A stretch of 64,000 nucleotides of DNA from contig NC_067134.1 in NCBI RefSeq assembly GCF_021347895.1, forward strand, positions 30,005,449-30,069,448, read 5' to 3'. This DNA comes from Acanthochromis polyacanthus (lineage: Eukaryota; Chordata; Actinopteri; Pomacentridae). Shown one piece after another: positions 46,579 through 58,420 of this stretch (position 1 is the stretch's first letter; each line of letters opens with the position of its first letter). The translations under genes were made by a program, and so were the position numbers. The notes under the pieces are model-generated. The model had not been told where the DNA came from. It ran no database searches and saw only the letters and a program-made list of their open reading frames with translations.

Positions 46579-48528
46579 CTCTGCTGTTGTTAGGAAAAAC
46601 ACAAGCAACTACAAAGAAGTAGGACTTGTAATTAGCCACCTGTAAAATCTGATGGTAATAAAAAGTTGGGTAATTATGTGTGTGAGATTTTTCTAAATTT
46701 ATTTCTGGGGGTTTCATCCTAACCTCTACACAGAATGCAGCAACTTATCCTGATCATTTGTAGGAAAGTGACTTGAAAAAACGACTGAAAGGGCAACTCA
46801 GCTAAAGGGCTACACAGATGGTTAACTATGGAGGCAGTCAGAAGGTAGGTGAGTTACCTAAAGTCCAGATTAGGCTGTTTTTAAAGTTCCTATTTGGGAA
46901 AGACCATTTTGACAATAGAACATACAAACAGAGATCTGGACCAGCAGCCCTGTTCTGGGCTCACTGGGGCCATTATCAAAGTTTACTACCGGTCAAAACT
47001 TTTAGAACGCCCCAATTTTTCCAGTTTTTCATTGAAATTCAAGCAGTTCAAGTCAAATAAACATTAAAATGGGCACCAGTTTAGAAAACTGGATTTTAGG
47101 ATCTCCAGCCATAAAACTGACCGTTCTGCTACAGCTACACTACAACCTGCTGCCTCATGCAATTCCATAGACAATCACTGTTCTCTGTTGTACAAAACAA
47201 CCTGCTTAAACTCAGCTTCCATTTCAGGCATGATGAGCTGCTGCCATCTTTCTTTACAGACCAAAGAATCCATCAGTTTTACCTTCAGTCTGAGGAAGAG
47301 GAGGCTGAGTCTGAGAGGAGGAAGGTTCTCTGTTCTCTGAAGGTTCTCCAACATCACTGACATGCACTGACAGACAGACAGAGATCACATGCTATATTCT
47401 CCACTGCTTACTGCTTTCATTTATTTCAGCTACAACAGACTTAGAAGGGTCTTTATGTTGACATTTACTGATGAGTTTATGTTGCTGATTAACTCTGGTT
47501 TTCTGACACCAAACTGCTCCTTCAAAGTAAAACCTAATGTTACTGTGACATTAGTCTGGCATATCCAGACCATTCTGAAGAACAGAGTGTTCTGGCTTCA
47601 CATCATCATCATTCTGCTATAGAGGGAAGAAGGTCTGTCTTTTAAAAGCAGCCACAGTCATCCAGGGTGGAGCTAAGCCCAGGATGCAGCAACAGTGTCC
47701 CCTTAAAATAGTCAGCCAACATGGCTGCCTTATTGCTCCATCCAAACCCTCTGAGGACTTGACATTTTCAGTGTGGTAGGTCACTGGGAGGCTGTTGATG
47801 GTTTAAAAGTAGAACATAATGTTACATAATACTACATACCAACATGCCAGATGGTACACACAGAAAAAGCTGGAGTATGTTCCAGTACATATTTTGTTAA
47901 ATGTAGTATGTCAGAAACACCCAGATGTCCTACAGCATTCAAACTGATTTTTTAGAATGAAAACTAACATGTTTTTCTGGCCGTTCTGATCCACATTCTA
48001 TGAGCAGTCATAGCACTTAACAGTGTGTCATGGAAATAGAAATAAGTTTGAGCTGCTGAGACTCACAGTCAGATGACACCACATTACTACAGACTGGGAT
48101 AGTCACAGTTTAAGGCTCCATGTTATGAAGTGGGATGTTCTAACTGTATGCAGGACACAGTGAATACTTTGTGAGGTCAACTGTAGCATGTATTTAAAAG
48201 TAAAGGCTTGTGGTTTGTAATGCAGCTGCTTCAACAACATGTCTCTGCCCTTACTGAGAGCTGATTGGTCAGCTTCCCTCTGGTTGTAAACTGCAGGACC
48301 ACTCCCAGCTAAACAGTATGAATGAAGAATCTTCAGAAACTGTCTGATCGACTCATAATTTGGTGAGAACAGGTGAGGACATGCTTTGCTTCCAGAAGGT
48401 CAGCTCATACAGAACTGATTCTGGTGTTCTATCAAGGTTTAAGCAGTAGGAGGAAGCATTCAGTCAGTAGGGTTGATGAGTAGATTTTACAGAGGAACTG
48501 AACTTAATGTGGACTCAGGAAAAACTGA
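46579..48528 (-). other. NLR intron between the PYRIN and NACHT exons
   Basis: No additional exon recognised. It contains a Tc1-like terminal fragment (46983-47140). Confidence 0.5.
46983..47140 (+). mobile_element. Tc1-like terminal fragment
   Basis: TACTACCGGTCAAAACTTTT, AGAACGCCCCAATTTTTCCA and AAATTCAAGCAGTTCAAGTC are the outer terminal repeat of a common fish Tc1/mariner family. The transposase is absent. Confidence 0.6.
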
Positions 48529-48670
48529 CAGAACCTGAACTCTATCAAACTGTAGCAGAACCTGAACTCTATCAGACTGTAGCAGAACCTGAACTCTATC
48601 AGACTGTAGCAGAACCTGAACTCTATCAAACTGTAGCAGAACCTGAACTCTATCAGACTGTAGCAGAACC
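48529..48670 (+). repeat. 27-bp minisatellite, five units plus a partial
   Basis: The units CAGAACCTGAACTCTATCAR plus ACTGTAG start at 48529, 48556, 48583, 48610 and 48637, with a partial unit from 48664. Units differ only at one A/G site. It lies just inside the intron after the PYRIN exon. The frame through it (AEPELYQTV repeated) is an artefact. Confidence 0.92.
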
Positions 48671-48725
48671 ATCATGCATCTTTCTGACTGTCATTATATC
48701 ATGTTGTTCTTGTCTTGTGACTGAC

Positions 48726-49008
48726 CTTCTGGTCCTGAGCTGCTGGCAGGAAACCTCTGCAGCAGATCATTCCTGTGGATCTTCTCTAAAACCACTCTGG
48801 TCATCTGCACAGCTCTCTGAAGTCTGTAAGTCTCCACCATCACAGTCACAGTTTTAGACCTGTTTGGTGTCTGTAGTCGGCTTTTTGTGATGGCTGGGAG
48901 GCCTTGAACATTGTTGGGCTGCTGCAGGAACCACTGGAAATCAGACAGCTCCTTGTCATCCAGATCATCCAGGATCTTTTTGAGGTCCTCTGACGTCATG
49001 GTGGCTCC
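48726..49008 (-). CDS. NLR gene, PYRIN-like (DAPIN) first coding exon
   Basis: The acceptor TTTATCAG|GGAGCC precedes a good start context (GCCACCATGACG, ATG at 48999-48997). The product begins MTSEDLKKILDDLDDKELSD, then FQWFLQQPNNVQGLPAI and VVLEKIHRNDLLQRF, the six-helix death-fold pattern of fish NLRC PYRIN domains used for adaptor recruitment. The donor GAAG|GTCAGT leaves one base, matching the NACHT exon acceptor. A preceding 5' untranslated exon with donor CAG|GTGAGT lies at 49856. Confidence 0.88.
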
Positions 49009-49292
49009 CTGATAAAGTCAAAGAATACGTCAGCAGTTAATGAAAAGTTGTGTTGTTGGTGTGGTGGAGGTTGTTGTGTAGCAGCAGGACTGCAGGACTC
49101 AGAGAAACCACCTTTGATTCCTCTTCTTCTGGAAGCCATATTGGAGGCATTCAGCTCTGTGAACAGCTGATTTCTTCTGTTTTTTTTATGTTTCATCTGT
49201 TTAATTTACAAGACAATGAAAGTTTAGGCGTCACAAACCAGGAGTTGACTTGGCTGCCATCTACTTTCATCATGAATACTAAATAATGATCC
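49009..49292 (-). other. First intron of the NLR gene
   Basis: This is the intronic segment between the 5' exon and the PYRIN exon; nothing else recognised. Confidence 0.5.
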
Positions 49293-49580
49293 ATCACAAA
49301 ATGACAAAAACGAGAGTCAAAATGACAATAATGGTCAAAAGTGAGACAAATTCGGACCCCAAACTAGAAAAATTAGACAAATTGTGTTCCAAAATTCCCC
49401 AAATTAGACAAATTAAGACACAAAACAACATAAATGGGACAACATACACAGAATTACAAAAATATAACAAATTACAATGTAAATGACACAAAGGCAGCAC
49501 AAAATAGTAAAACTTAGACAAAACAGAAAAACTATAAAAAATGAGACAAATTAAGACACAAAATGACAAAGAAAAAACAC
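49293..49580 (+). repeat. Purine-rich array
   Basis: Degenerate AAAATGACAAAAACGAGAGT and TTAGACAAATTAAGACACAA words, related to the arrays at 4.9-6.3, 16.7 and 61-63 kb, without the core. Confidence 0.7.
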
Positions 49581-49589
49581 AACACATTG

Positions 49590-49920
49590 ATTTCAGCATC
49601 AGTTTGAGAACTCCTGCTGGTTGGGAACACCCCAACATGTCTGACGATTTGGTTTTAGGGAAAAAGATTATTTAATTTTTTAATTGTGTCACAACAATGT
49701 TTTTGAGTTAAAATACGATGAATGATTCAATCAGTTCTATGTTCTATAGATACATAAGAGATAAAAAACAGTTTAAAGTGTCTTTTGCTCACATTCAGAC
49801 GGAGAAAAGGCGCTACAAAACAAAAACAGTAAAAGACGGTAAAAGCAGAACTCACCTGAGGAACAGGCAGGGCCATGACATCACTGTTGTCAGGGCAACC
49901 AAGCAGGAAACCTGTGCTTT
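49590..49920 (-). promoter_or_regulatory. NLR 5' exon/promoter module, copy 2 (gene-linked)
   Basis: On the minus strand an X-box-like GTTGTCAGGGCAAC (49886-49899) and CRE-like TGACATCA (49876-49883), separated by two bases, precede a short exon ending at a consensus donor CTCAG|GTGAGT (exon end 49856). About 850 bases downstream is the PYRIN exon. X plus X2/CRE pairs bind RFX and CREB/ATF factors in vertebrate MHC-type promoters. The functional reading is inference, but the core is the best conserved part of all three copies. Confidence 0.6.
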
Positions 49921-50332
49921 ATAGAACAACAGCACAATAGAATAACTATTAATCCCTGGAGGGAAATTCAACACGTGTTTTCATATTTTTACCTTTAAGG
50001 TCTGAAATCTAAACAAAATGTGTAATATATTTATTTTACTGAACAATAAACAATAATAACAATAAAACTATGAATCTTTAAACTTCATACATTTAAACAA
50101 GATCTTGTATTGAAGTGCATTTAGGTCTGACTCCATCCCATAATGCAGGAAATCTCTTTAATTTGTGTCCAAATCGAAATGAAATGAATGTGACTGATTG
50201 AATATTGTGTGTAATAAATACCAATAAATAATCAATGTTCCAGTCTGTGTTCTATCAGCTACAGTACCAGCAGAGGAAACAGACCAGACATGAAAACATA
50301 TTTATGATTTTCTGATCATCACCCACCACATA
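49921..50332. other. Upstream flank of the NLR gene
   Basis: AT-rich, with AACAATAAACAATAATAACA at 50040. No gene or known repeat. Confidence 0.4.
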
Positions 50333-51968
<1,636 letters not shown>

Positions 51969-51970
51969 TA

Positions 51971-52839
51971 CATGTAGGTTCCCATGGCAACGCCACGCAT
52001 ACAATGTGTGATCCTGGAACTACACGACTTCATCCAGTGGTTTTAGTCACATAAGCTCAACATGTTTACAGAAACAACTTTTCCTCAGAAATATTGGCTA
52101 GGAAAGGATTTGGTTAAAGGGAGACGCTTCTTCCTGCCCATTTCCATCTAAACTCTGAACACAACCTGGACCAGGTTAGCTCCACGGTTACCATGGAGAT
52201 CTAGTCAGGTCCAAAGACACACACCCTCATGATCCTGAAAACTCTGAGTTTGGACTCAACATACCCGCTGAGCCACTAATCTAGCTTCGTAGCCCAGAAC
52301 TCTGGACTGATTGTGAACAGGAGACCCACCCCTACATATATGCTAACTCCAGCTAAAGCTAAATAGCTGTTTCACCCCGAGGCTTCATGCAATTAGTGGG
52401 GGGTACATATGCACTCAGAACCAGAGGGAACTAGCTGCTAAGCTAACAGGAGACAGCTACTCCAATCCAAAGAGACGTCACCAAACCCCAGACAACAAGT
52501 CAAACACCTGAACTACTGAAAACACAAACCAGGACTAAACACACACAGAGAGAGCTCATGTGGACATGCTTCTATCGTCCTCTTCAGTTTAATTCATGTC
52601 CTCACTAGAATTAATTCCCACCAACACAGCGCTGTCTATGGCTTCCTGACAGAGATGAGCTAACAAGCTAACAGTTGGTTTAGCAGCAGGCTCTGTTAGC
52701 TAAATGTGGCAGTTTGTGGTCTTTAACAACGACTTAAAACAACTTTTTAGTCCCATGAAGGAGTGAACATGGAGCTGTGGAGCCACATTTCTGCTGCTGG
52801 AACTAAACTAACAGCAGAAACACAGGCGGATCGACTTTT
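51971..52839. other. No recognisable feature
   Basis: Apparently unique sequence, somewhat GC-richer than its neighbours. No domain-bearing frame. Confidence 0.4.
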
Positions 52840-52997
52840 TGAGATATTTCAGGTGAATTTCTAGTTGTTTTATTCACCACTTTATCTATTTTTTGATTCA
52901 TTTTAAGTCAATTTGAACAGCTTGAGTCATTTTTGCACAAGTTTTAAGTACTTTAGGACAAACATTAAGAATTGTTTGGCATACTTTAACTAATTTT
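52840..52997 (+). repeat. AT-rich degenerate array, left part
   Basis: Words such as TTTTAAGTCAATTTGAACAG and GAGTCATTTTTGCACAAGTT recur. The same family resumes at 55463, so the L2 insertion split one array. Confidence 0.65.
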
Positions 52998-55468
52998 AGA
53001 ATAGAATAGAATAGAATAGAATAGAATAGAATGCCATTTATTGTCACTATACACAAGTACAATGAGCTTTAGAGCATCTCCATCAGTGCAAGATACATGT
53101 AATAAAAATCACAAAAAAGGATAAGTTAAAACAGTTAAAAAGAATAAAAGTGCATGGTCAGTGTAATATTGCACATTAGAATAGTCCGTATTGCACAGTA
53201 GACGGTTTTGAGGTAGTCTGGGGGGGGGGGGGGGGGGTTTGGAATGTCAGTGCATGTTTGAATTCAGAGTGGTGATGGCTTTTGGAAAGAAACTGTTTTT
53301 GAGTCTGTTTGTTTTGGTTCTGATGCACCTGTAGCGCCTTCCTGAGGGCAACGGGACAAACAGGTCGGAACCAGGGTGGAAGTTGTCCTTGATGATGTTT
53401 CCTGCCCTTTTAAGGCAGCGGGAGGTGTAAATGTCCATCAGGGAGGGGAGGGGGCAGCCGATGATTTTCTGTGCTGTCTTAACAACCCTCTGAAGCCCCT
53501 TCCTGTCTGCCATGGTGCAGCTGCCGTACCACACTGTGATGCAATAAGTCAGCAAACTGGTAGGTATCGAAGTCTGGGGGGAGATGGTCCTTGATGTGCT
53601 GGAGGACCAGTCTCTCAAAGCACTTCATGATTATCGGAGTGAGGGCCACAGGACGATAATCGTTTGGGCTCATGGTGGGAGACTTCTTAGGTACTGGGAT
53701 GATTGTGGCGGTTTTCAAACAGGGCGGAATGATTGCCTGTGACAGGGAGAGGTTGAAGATTCTGGTGAAGATGTGGGTGAGCTGGAGGGCACACGCCTTT
53801 AGCACTTTACCAGGAACACCATCAGGGCCAGCAGCCTTCTTGGGGTTCACTGCCAGAAGCACCCGTCTGACTTCATGCTCGCTGACAGTGAGTATAGTGG
53901 TGCAGGAACTGGGTGGGGGTGGGGTAGTGCAGGGGCTGCTGAGTGTTGCTGTTGTGATGGTTCAAAGCGAGCAAAAAAGCTGTTTAGCTCCTCAGCCAGT
54001 GATGCACTCAGGTCTTCTGTTGTTGTAGTGCCGCCCCTGGAGTTTATGATGTCGTAAATGCCCTGCCACACCGCACGTGTGTTGTTGCTGGACAGGTGAG
54101 ACTCTATGCACTTCTTATGGTCCGCCTTTGCTTTTTTAATTCCTTTTTTCAGGTCTGCTCGAGCAGTCCTATAAAGGGCTCTGTCACCTGATCTGAAGGC
54201 AGCGTCGCGGGCTCTGAGGAGTGTATGGACCTGGCTGGTTAACCAGGGTTTCCGATTTGGGAAGACCCGGATGGTTTTTTCCATCACATTCCCAATACAG
54301 AACTTGATGTAGTCTAGTACTGTTTCTGTGAAAGTTCCAAGCTCCTGCTGTTCAAATAGGTCCCAGTCTGTCTCAGTGAAGCAGTCCTGCAGTTGGGAAA
54401 GCGCGTCATCCGGCCAGGTTGTGACAGTCTTTATGGTGGGCCTGGCACTACGTCTAAGGGAGGTGTCGGCTGGGGAGAGCAAAAGGGAAAGATGGTCTGA
54501 CTGGCCGAGGTGGGGGAGGGGTATGGCTCTGTATGCATGCCTAATGTTGGAATAGACGTGATCCAAGGTATTTTCCCCTCTAGTGGAACATTTGACATGT
54601 TGGTAAAATGTCGGGAGTACAGTCTTCAGGTTGGCCTTATTAAAGTCTCCTGCAATTATGTGGACACCATCTGGATGGTCCCGCTGGTGTACGTTGATGG
54701 TGTTCAGCAGGATGGAGAGCGCCGTGTTTACGTTGGCGTGTGGTGGGATATACACAGCTGTGACGATCACTACTGTTAGCTCTCTCGGTAGAAAAAAGGG
54801 CCGGCATCTTACAGACATGTACTCGAGGTCGGGGGAACAGTGCTTGTCTATCACAGTCCCGTTGTTGCACCAGTTATTATGCACATACATACAGAGCCCC
54901 CCTCCTCTGCTCTTACCAGAGTCCTTAGTCCTGTCCCCGCGTAGCAGAGTGCGGCCCGCTAGCTGCATGCTAGCATCGGGTATGTCCGGGTGGAGCCAGG
55001 TTTCGGTGATAATCAGAATACAGCAATCCCGAACATAGCGATTCCCGGCAAGCTGTAGTTCCAAGTCGTCCGTTTTATGCACCAGGGATCTAGCATTGGC
55101 GAGATACAGGCTCGGCAGAGGTGGCTTGTGTGGTCGTTTTCTTAGCCTTAGCATAACACCGGACCTACGGCCCCGCTTCTGCTTCCTCTCCCTTCTCCGT
55201 CTGCGCCGTCTTCGAGACCCAACGACAATCCACGGAGAGCCCGATGGTCTTGCTAGGTCATCTGGTATGTTGTGTCTGTGGTGAAAGGCACTCGTGATGG
55301 GTGTCTGATGCTGGTTTCCAATGTCCAAAAGTTCCTGGCGGGTGTAGTGAATGTTCTCGCAGCCGATCGTGCACAAACAAACAAGAAATAATAACGAAAA
55401 CAACGAAAAAGAGCACCGAAGAGGAGAGCCGTGAGCCGCTGCGACCGTGCGCGCCGCCATTTTTATTC
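52998..55468 (-). mobile_element. L2-type LINE, internally deleted
   Basis: The 3' end on the minus strand has a (CTATT)n tail (AGAATAGAATAGAATAG at 52998-53030) next to CCATTTATTGTCACTATACA. The 5' end carries an intact start of the ORF at 55460. The middle of the reverse transcriptase is missing, and a run of 17 G lies at 53221-53237. It is inserted into the AT-rich array. Confidence 0.8.
53247..55460 (-). pseudogene. L2 ORF: endonuclease with deleted reverse transcriptase
   Basis: The first open frame, 55460-53847 (537 codons), starts MAARTVAAAHGSPLRCSFSL. It includes the endonuclease/exonuclease/phosphatase domain: LYLANARSLVHKTDDLELQL, IITETWLHPDIPD, GGGLCMYVHNNWC, AVYIPPHANV, IIAGDFNKANL and GQSDHLSL. 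A frameshift near 53860 leads to reverse transcriptase start motifs (NPKKAAGPDGVPGKVLK, IIPVPKKS, NDYRPVALTP). At about 53550 the core is deleted, including the catalytic YADD-type region, and the C-terminal LLTYCITVWYGSC...IIGCPLPSLMDIYTSRC follows in another frame. The product could nick DNA but not reverse transcribe. Confidence 0.82.
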
Positions 55469-55489
55469 ATTATTTGAGCTATTTCAAAC

Positions 55490-55858
55490 ATCCATCCATC
55501 CATTCTCTATACACCGCTTTATCCACATTAGGGTCACAGGGGGTGCTGGAGCCTATCCCAGCTGACTCGGGCGAAGGCAGGGGACACCCTGGACAGGTCG
55601 CCAGCCTGTCACAGGGCTACATACACAGACGAACACTCACACTCGCATTCACACCTACGGACAATTTAGAGTACTCGATTAACCTCAGCATATTTTTGGA
55701 CTGTGGGAGGAAGCCGGAGTACCCGGAGAAAATCCACGCATGCACAGGGAGAACATGCAAACTCCATGCAGAAAGATCCCAGGCCCACCCCGGGAGTCGA
55801 ACCAGGGATCTTCTTGCTGCAAGGCGAAAGTGCTAACCACTACTCCACTGAGCAGCCC
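55490..55858 (-). mobile_element. tRNA-derived SINE, full length, 11-bp TSD
   Basis: On the minus strand, an A box TAGTGGTTAGCA (55842-55831) and B box GGTTCGACTCC (55803-55793) form the tRNA-like head. The body with GGACTGTGGGAGGAAGCCGG on the plus strand and a GGATGGATGGATG tail follow. CTATTTCAAAC flanks both sides (55479-55489 and 55859-55869). This is the common fish 'CATCCATCCATTCTCTA' repeat. Confidence 0.88.
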
Positions 55859-56644
55859 CTATTTCAAACAAATTTTGTATAATTTTGAGAAATTTTAGAT
55901 GAATTTCAAACTAATTTCAGATCACATTCAGACAATTTTTAGCAAATATCCATAATCATGGACAAATTTAAGTCATTTTGGATAAATTTTGAGATATTTT
56001 AGATTAATTTCTCGTCATTTTATTCAGATTTGTAGTCATTTTTTTTTAACAATTCAAATGCTTTTTGGATAAATTTTAGGTCCACTTGAACCCTTTGAGT
56101 CATTTACAAAAAAATTTTAAGTACTTTTGGACAAATTTTAAGAACCATTTGAAATATTTTAACGAGTTTCAACTCATTTTGAGCTATTTTAATCAAATCC
56201 TTGAATACTTCTGAGTAATTTAGGCAATATCTGACTCATTCCAGATCACATTCAGACAATTCAAACTATTTTTTGACAAATATTCAAAAACATAAACAAA
56301 TTTAATTGAATTTGAACAAATGTATGTCATTTTGGACAAACTCTTAGAAATTTTATATGAATTTTGAGTCATTTTCAACATCTTTTTGGATGAATTTAAA
56401 GTAAATTTTAACTATTTGAGGCATTTTTACACAAGTTGTAAGTCTTTTGAAATATTTTAAGAATCGTTTGACATATTTTATTTAATTTTAACTAATTTTG
56501 AGCTATTTTAAACAAATGTTGAAGTCACTTTGGACAAATTTCAAACTCATTCCAGATCACATTCAGTTTAAAGTCATTTTGGACAAATTTTGAGTCATTT
56601 TGGAACTGTTTAACTCAGTTTGGAGTAGTTTTGAGTTATTTTGG
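55859..56644 (+). repeat. AT-rich degenerate array, right part
   Basis: Repeated words GTCATTTTGGACAAATTTTA, GAGATATTTTAGATTAATTT and CCAGATCACATTCAGACAAT occur without a fixed period. Confidence 0.65.
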
Positions 56645-56805
56645 ACCAACTCTGGACTCATCTGACCACAGAATCTTCTTCAACTTCCTGTCTGTCCAGT
56701 TCTTGGGGCTAACCTCTGTCTTTCATTGGTCAGGTTCTTCTTGAAGCCTTGGAGGACGTTCTTGGTTTGTCTTCCAGCTGTTGGTTGGTCTGTATTTCTG
56801 CAGAG
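56645..56805 (-). pseudogene. Possible Tc1-like transposase scrap
   Basis: The minus strand reads KKILWSDESRVGP, close to the first catalytic block of Tc1-like transposases (VLWSDETKIELFG). The rest is not alignable by eye. Confidence 0.3.
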
Positions 56806-56808
56806 TGA

Positions 56809-57544
56809 GGCTGAATCCCAAACCGCCCCCTACACACTATCCCTACACACTATCCCTACACACTACCCCTCCCGTAGAGGGTCCTCCATATTAAGGGCCG
56901 TCCCAAACCGCGTAGTGCAGAGGGAGAGTGGACTGTTCAGCCCTTAAATAGCGAGTCTGCATCGATGCTCACTCTGGACAATTTTTTCAGGAAGTGCAAC
57001 GTTGAAATGGAGGAGGAAACAACAGATCGATGTAAGTTCCACACGTCCATTATTTCTCCCACGCCTTTTTCACACTGACAGAACATCACAAAAAGAGTGG
57101 TGTAAAAAGATAAATCAAAAGAAACAAATCTTCTCTGCTGACGTTTGATTTAATTGTGCACCCCCTGACACCTTAAAATTTGAACACAACTGACAGAATT
57201 CATTTATTCATTCATTTGTTGGATTTGAAATGCCAGATAATAGGATTGGAAACGTGAGTGAAAAAAAAGTAGGATGCTTTCATCTTCTGGAAGCAGCAGC
57301 GATCCTTGTTAGTTGCAACCTGTGCCACAGCGCTACAGCCATGCACAGTAGGCGTCTTTGTGTTACCATGGCAATGACGTCTTCCATTTTCCGGTGAGGC
57401 GACAGGGCATCCCATTCCTGACGATCGTATTTATACCCTCCCCCTTCAATAATAGATGCCCTCCACAGCTGCGAGTGTGACTTCTTTTGGAGTGACACTC
57501 GGTAGTGGAGGGGGAGTGTGTAGGGGGTGGTTTGGGATTCAGCC
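56809..57544. mobile_element. MITE C, copy 2 (736 bp), TSD TGA
   Basis: The inverted ends GGCTGAATCCCAAACCGCCC and its near-complement (one C/T difference) are flanked by TGA on both sides (56806-56808 and 57545-57547). The interior matches copy 1 (23425-24163) in reverse orientation. The left end has three copies of CCCTACACACTA, against two at the equivalent end of copy 1. Confidence 0.88.
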
Positions 57545-57547
57545 TGA

Positions 57548-58119
57548 ATCTAACTGCTGAAGGAATGCATCTGCACTTCCTGTTTGTGTGGTTACAGCTG
57601 CAGCCTTCCTGTCTGAGTTTCCTGTGTTCGGTTCTTTGTTTTAGTCGTTTTTATCTCTGAAGAACTTTCTAATGTGCTGCTTTATAAAGACACGAAGCAC
57701 GGAAACTAAAACTGTGTCTTTAAATAAAAAGCAGGACCTTCATTAGTGGCTCACTGGAACCAAAATGAGCCAAAACTCAACATTTCTTCTGTATTTTTGT
57801 GTAACCAATCAGTTTTCAGGTTTTAATGTCTTTTTTAGGATGTGTTTAGTTTTCTGGCTGTGACTGACCTAAAAGAAATTACACTTGAAGACCTCAGAGG
57901 GATTCTTAATGCAGGATTCCATAAATGCATGGGGAGTCCCAAAACTTTGTTCCACCACTGTTTGGTCCACACAGTGTTCTAGTTCTATGTGTGTTGATGA
58001 AAAATCAAACGTTCAAATCATTTCCATCCTACAACTGTTGAACTGAAGTTCTGCTGTTAAGAACAACTCATGTTTAGAACTGCCTGACAAACACAACTGA
58101 TATTTACTGATAAAACATT
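57548..58119. other. No recognisable feature
   Basis: No supported gene or repeat. Confidence 0.4.
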
Positions 58120-58420
58120 GATTTCAGCATCAGTTTGAGAACTCCTGCTGGTTGGGAACACCCCAACATGTCTGAAGATTTTTAATTGTGTCACAGCAAC
58201 GTTGCTTTTGAGTTAAAATATGACGAATGATTCAATCAGTTCTATGTTATATAGATATACAAAAGTTAAAAACCAGTTTAAAGTGTCTTTTACTCACATT
58301 CAGACGGCGAAAAGAAGCTGCAACACGAAGACGGTAAAAGCAGAACTAATTTGAATAACAGGAAGTGGTGTGACATCACTGTTGTCAGGGCAACGAAGCA
58401 GGAAACCTGATGGCTCAGTT
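58120..58420 (-). promoter_or_regulatory. NLR 5' exon/promoter module, copy 3 (orphan)
   Basis: The palindrome GTTGTCAGGGCAAC (58381-58394) and TGACATCA (58371-58378) are intact with two-base spacing. The splice donor seen in the other copies is destroyed (AATTAGTTC in place of CAGGTGAGT). No PYRIN or NACHT exon follows on the minus strand before the next promoter copy, so this is probably the remnant of a lost NLR gene. Confidence 0.55.

Noticed and set aside
48487..48857. Frames with repeated AEPELYQTV or RVQVLLQSD
   Set aside because: They are translations of the 27-bp intronic minisatellite.
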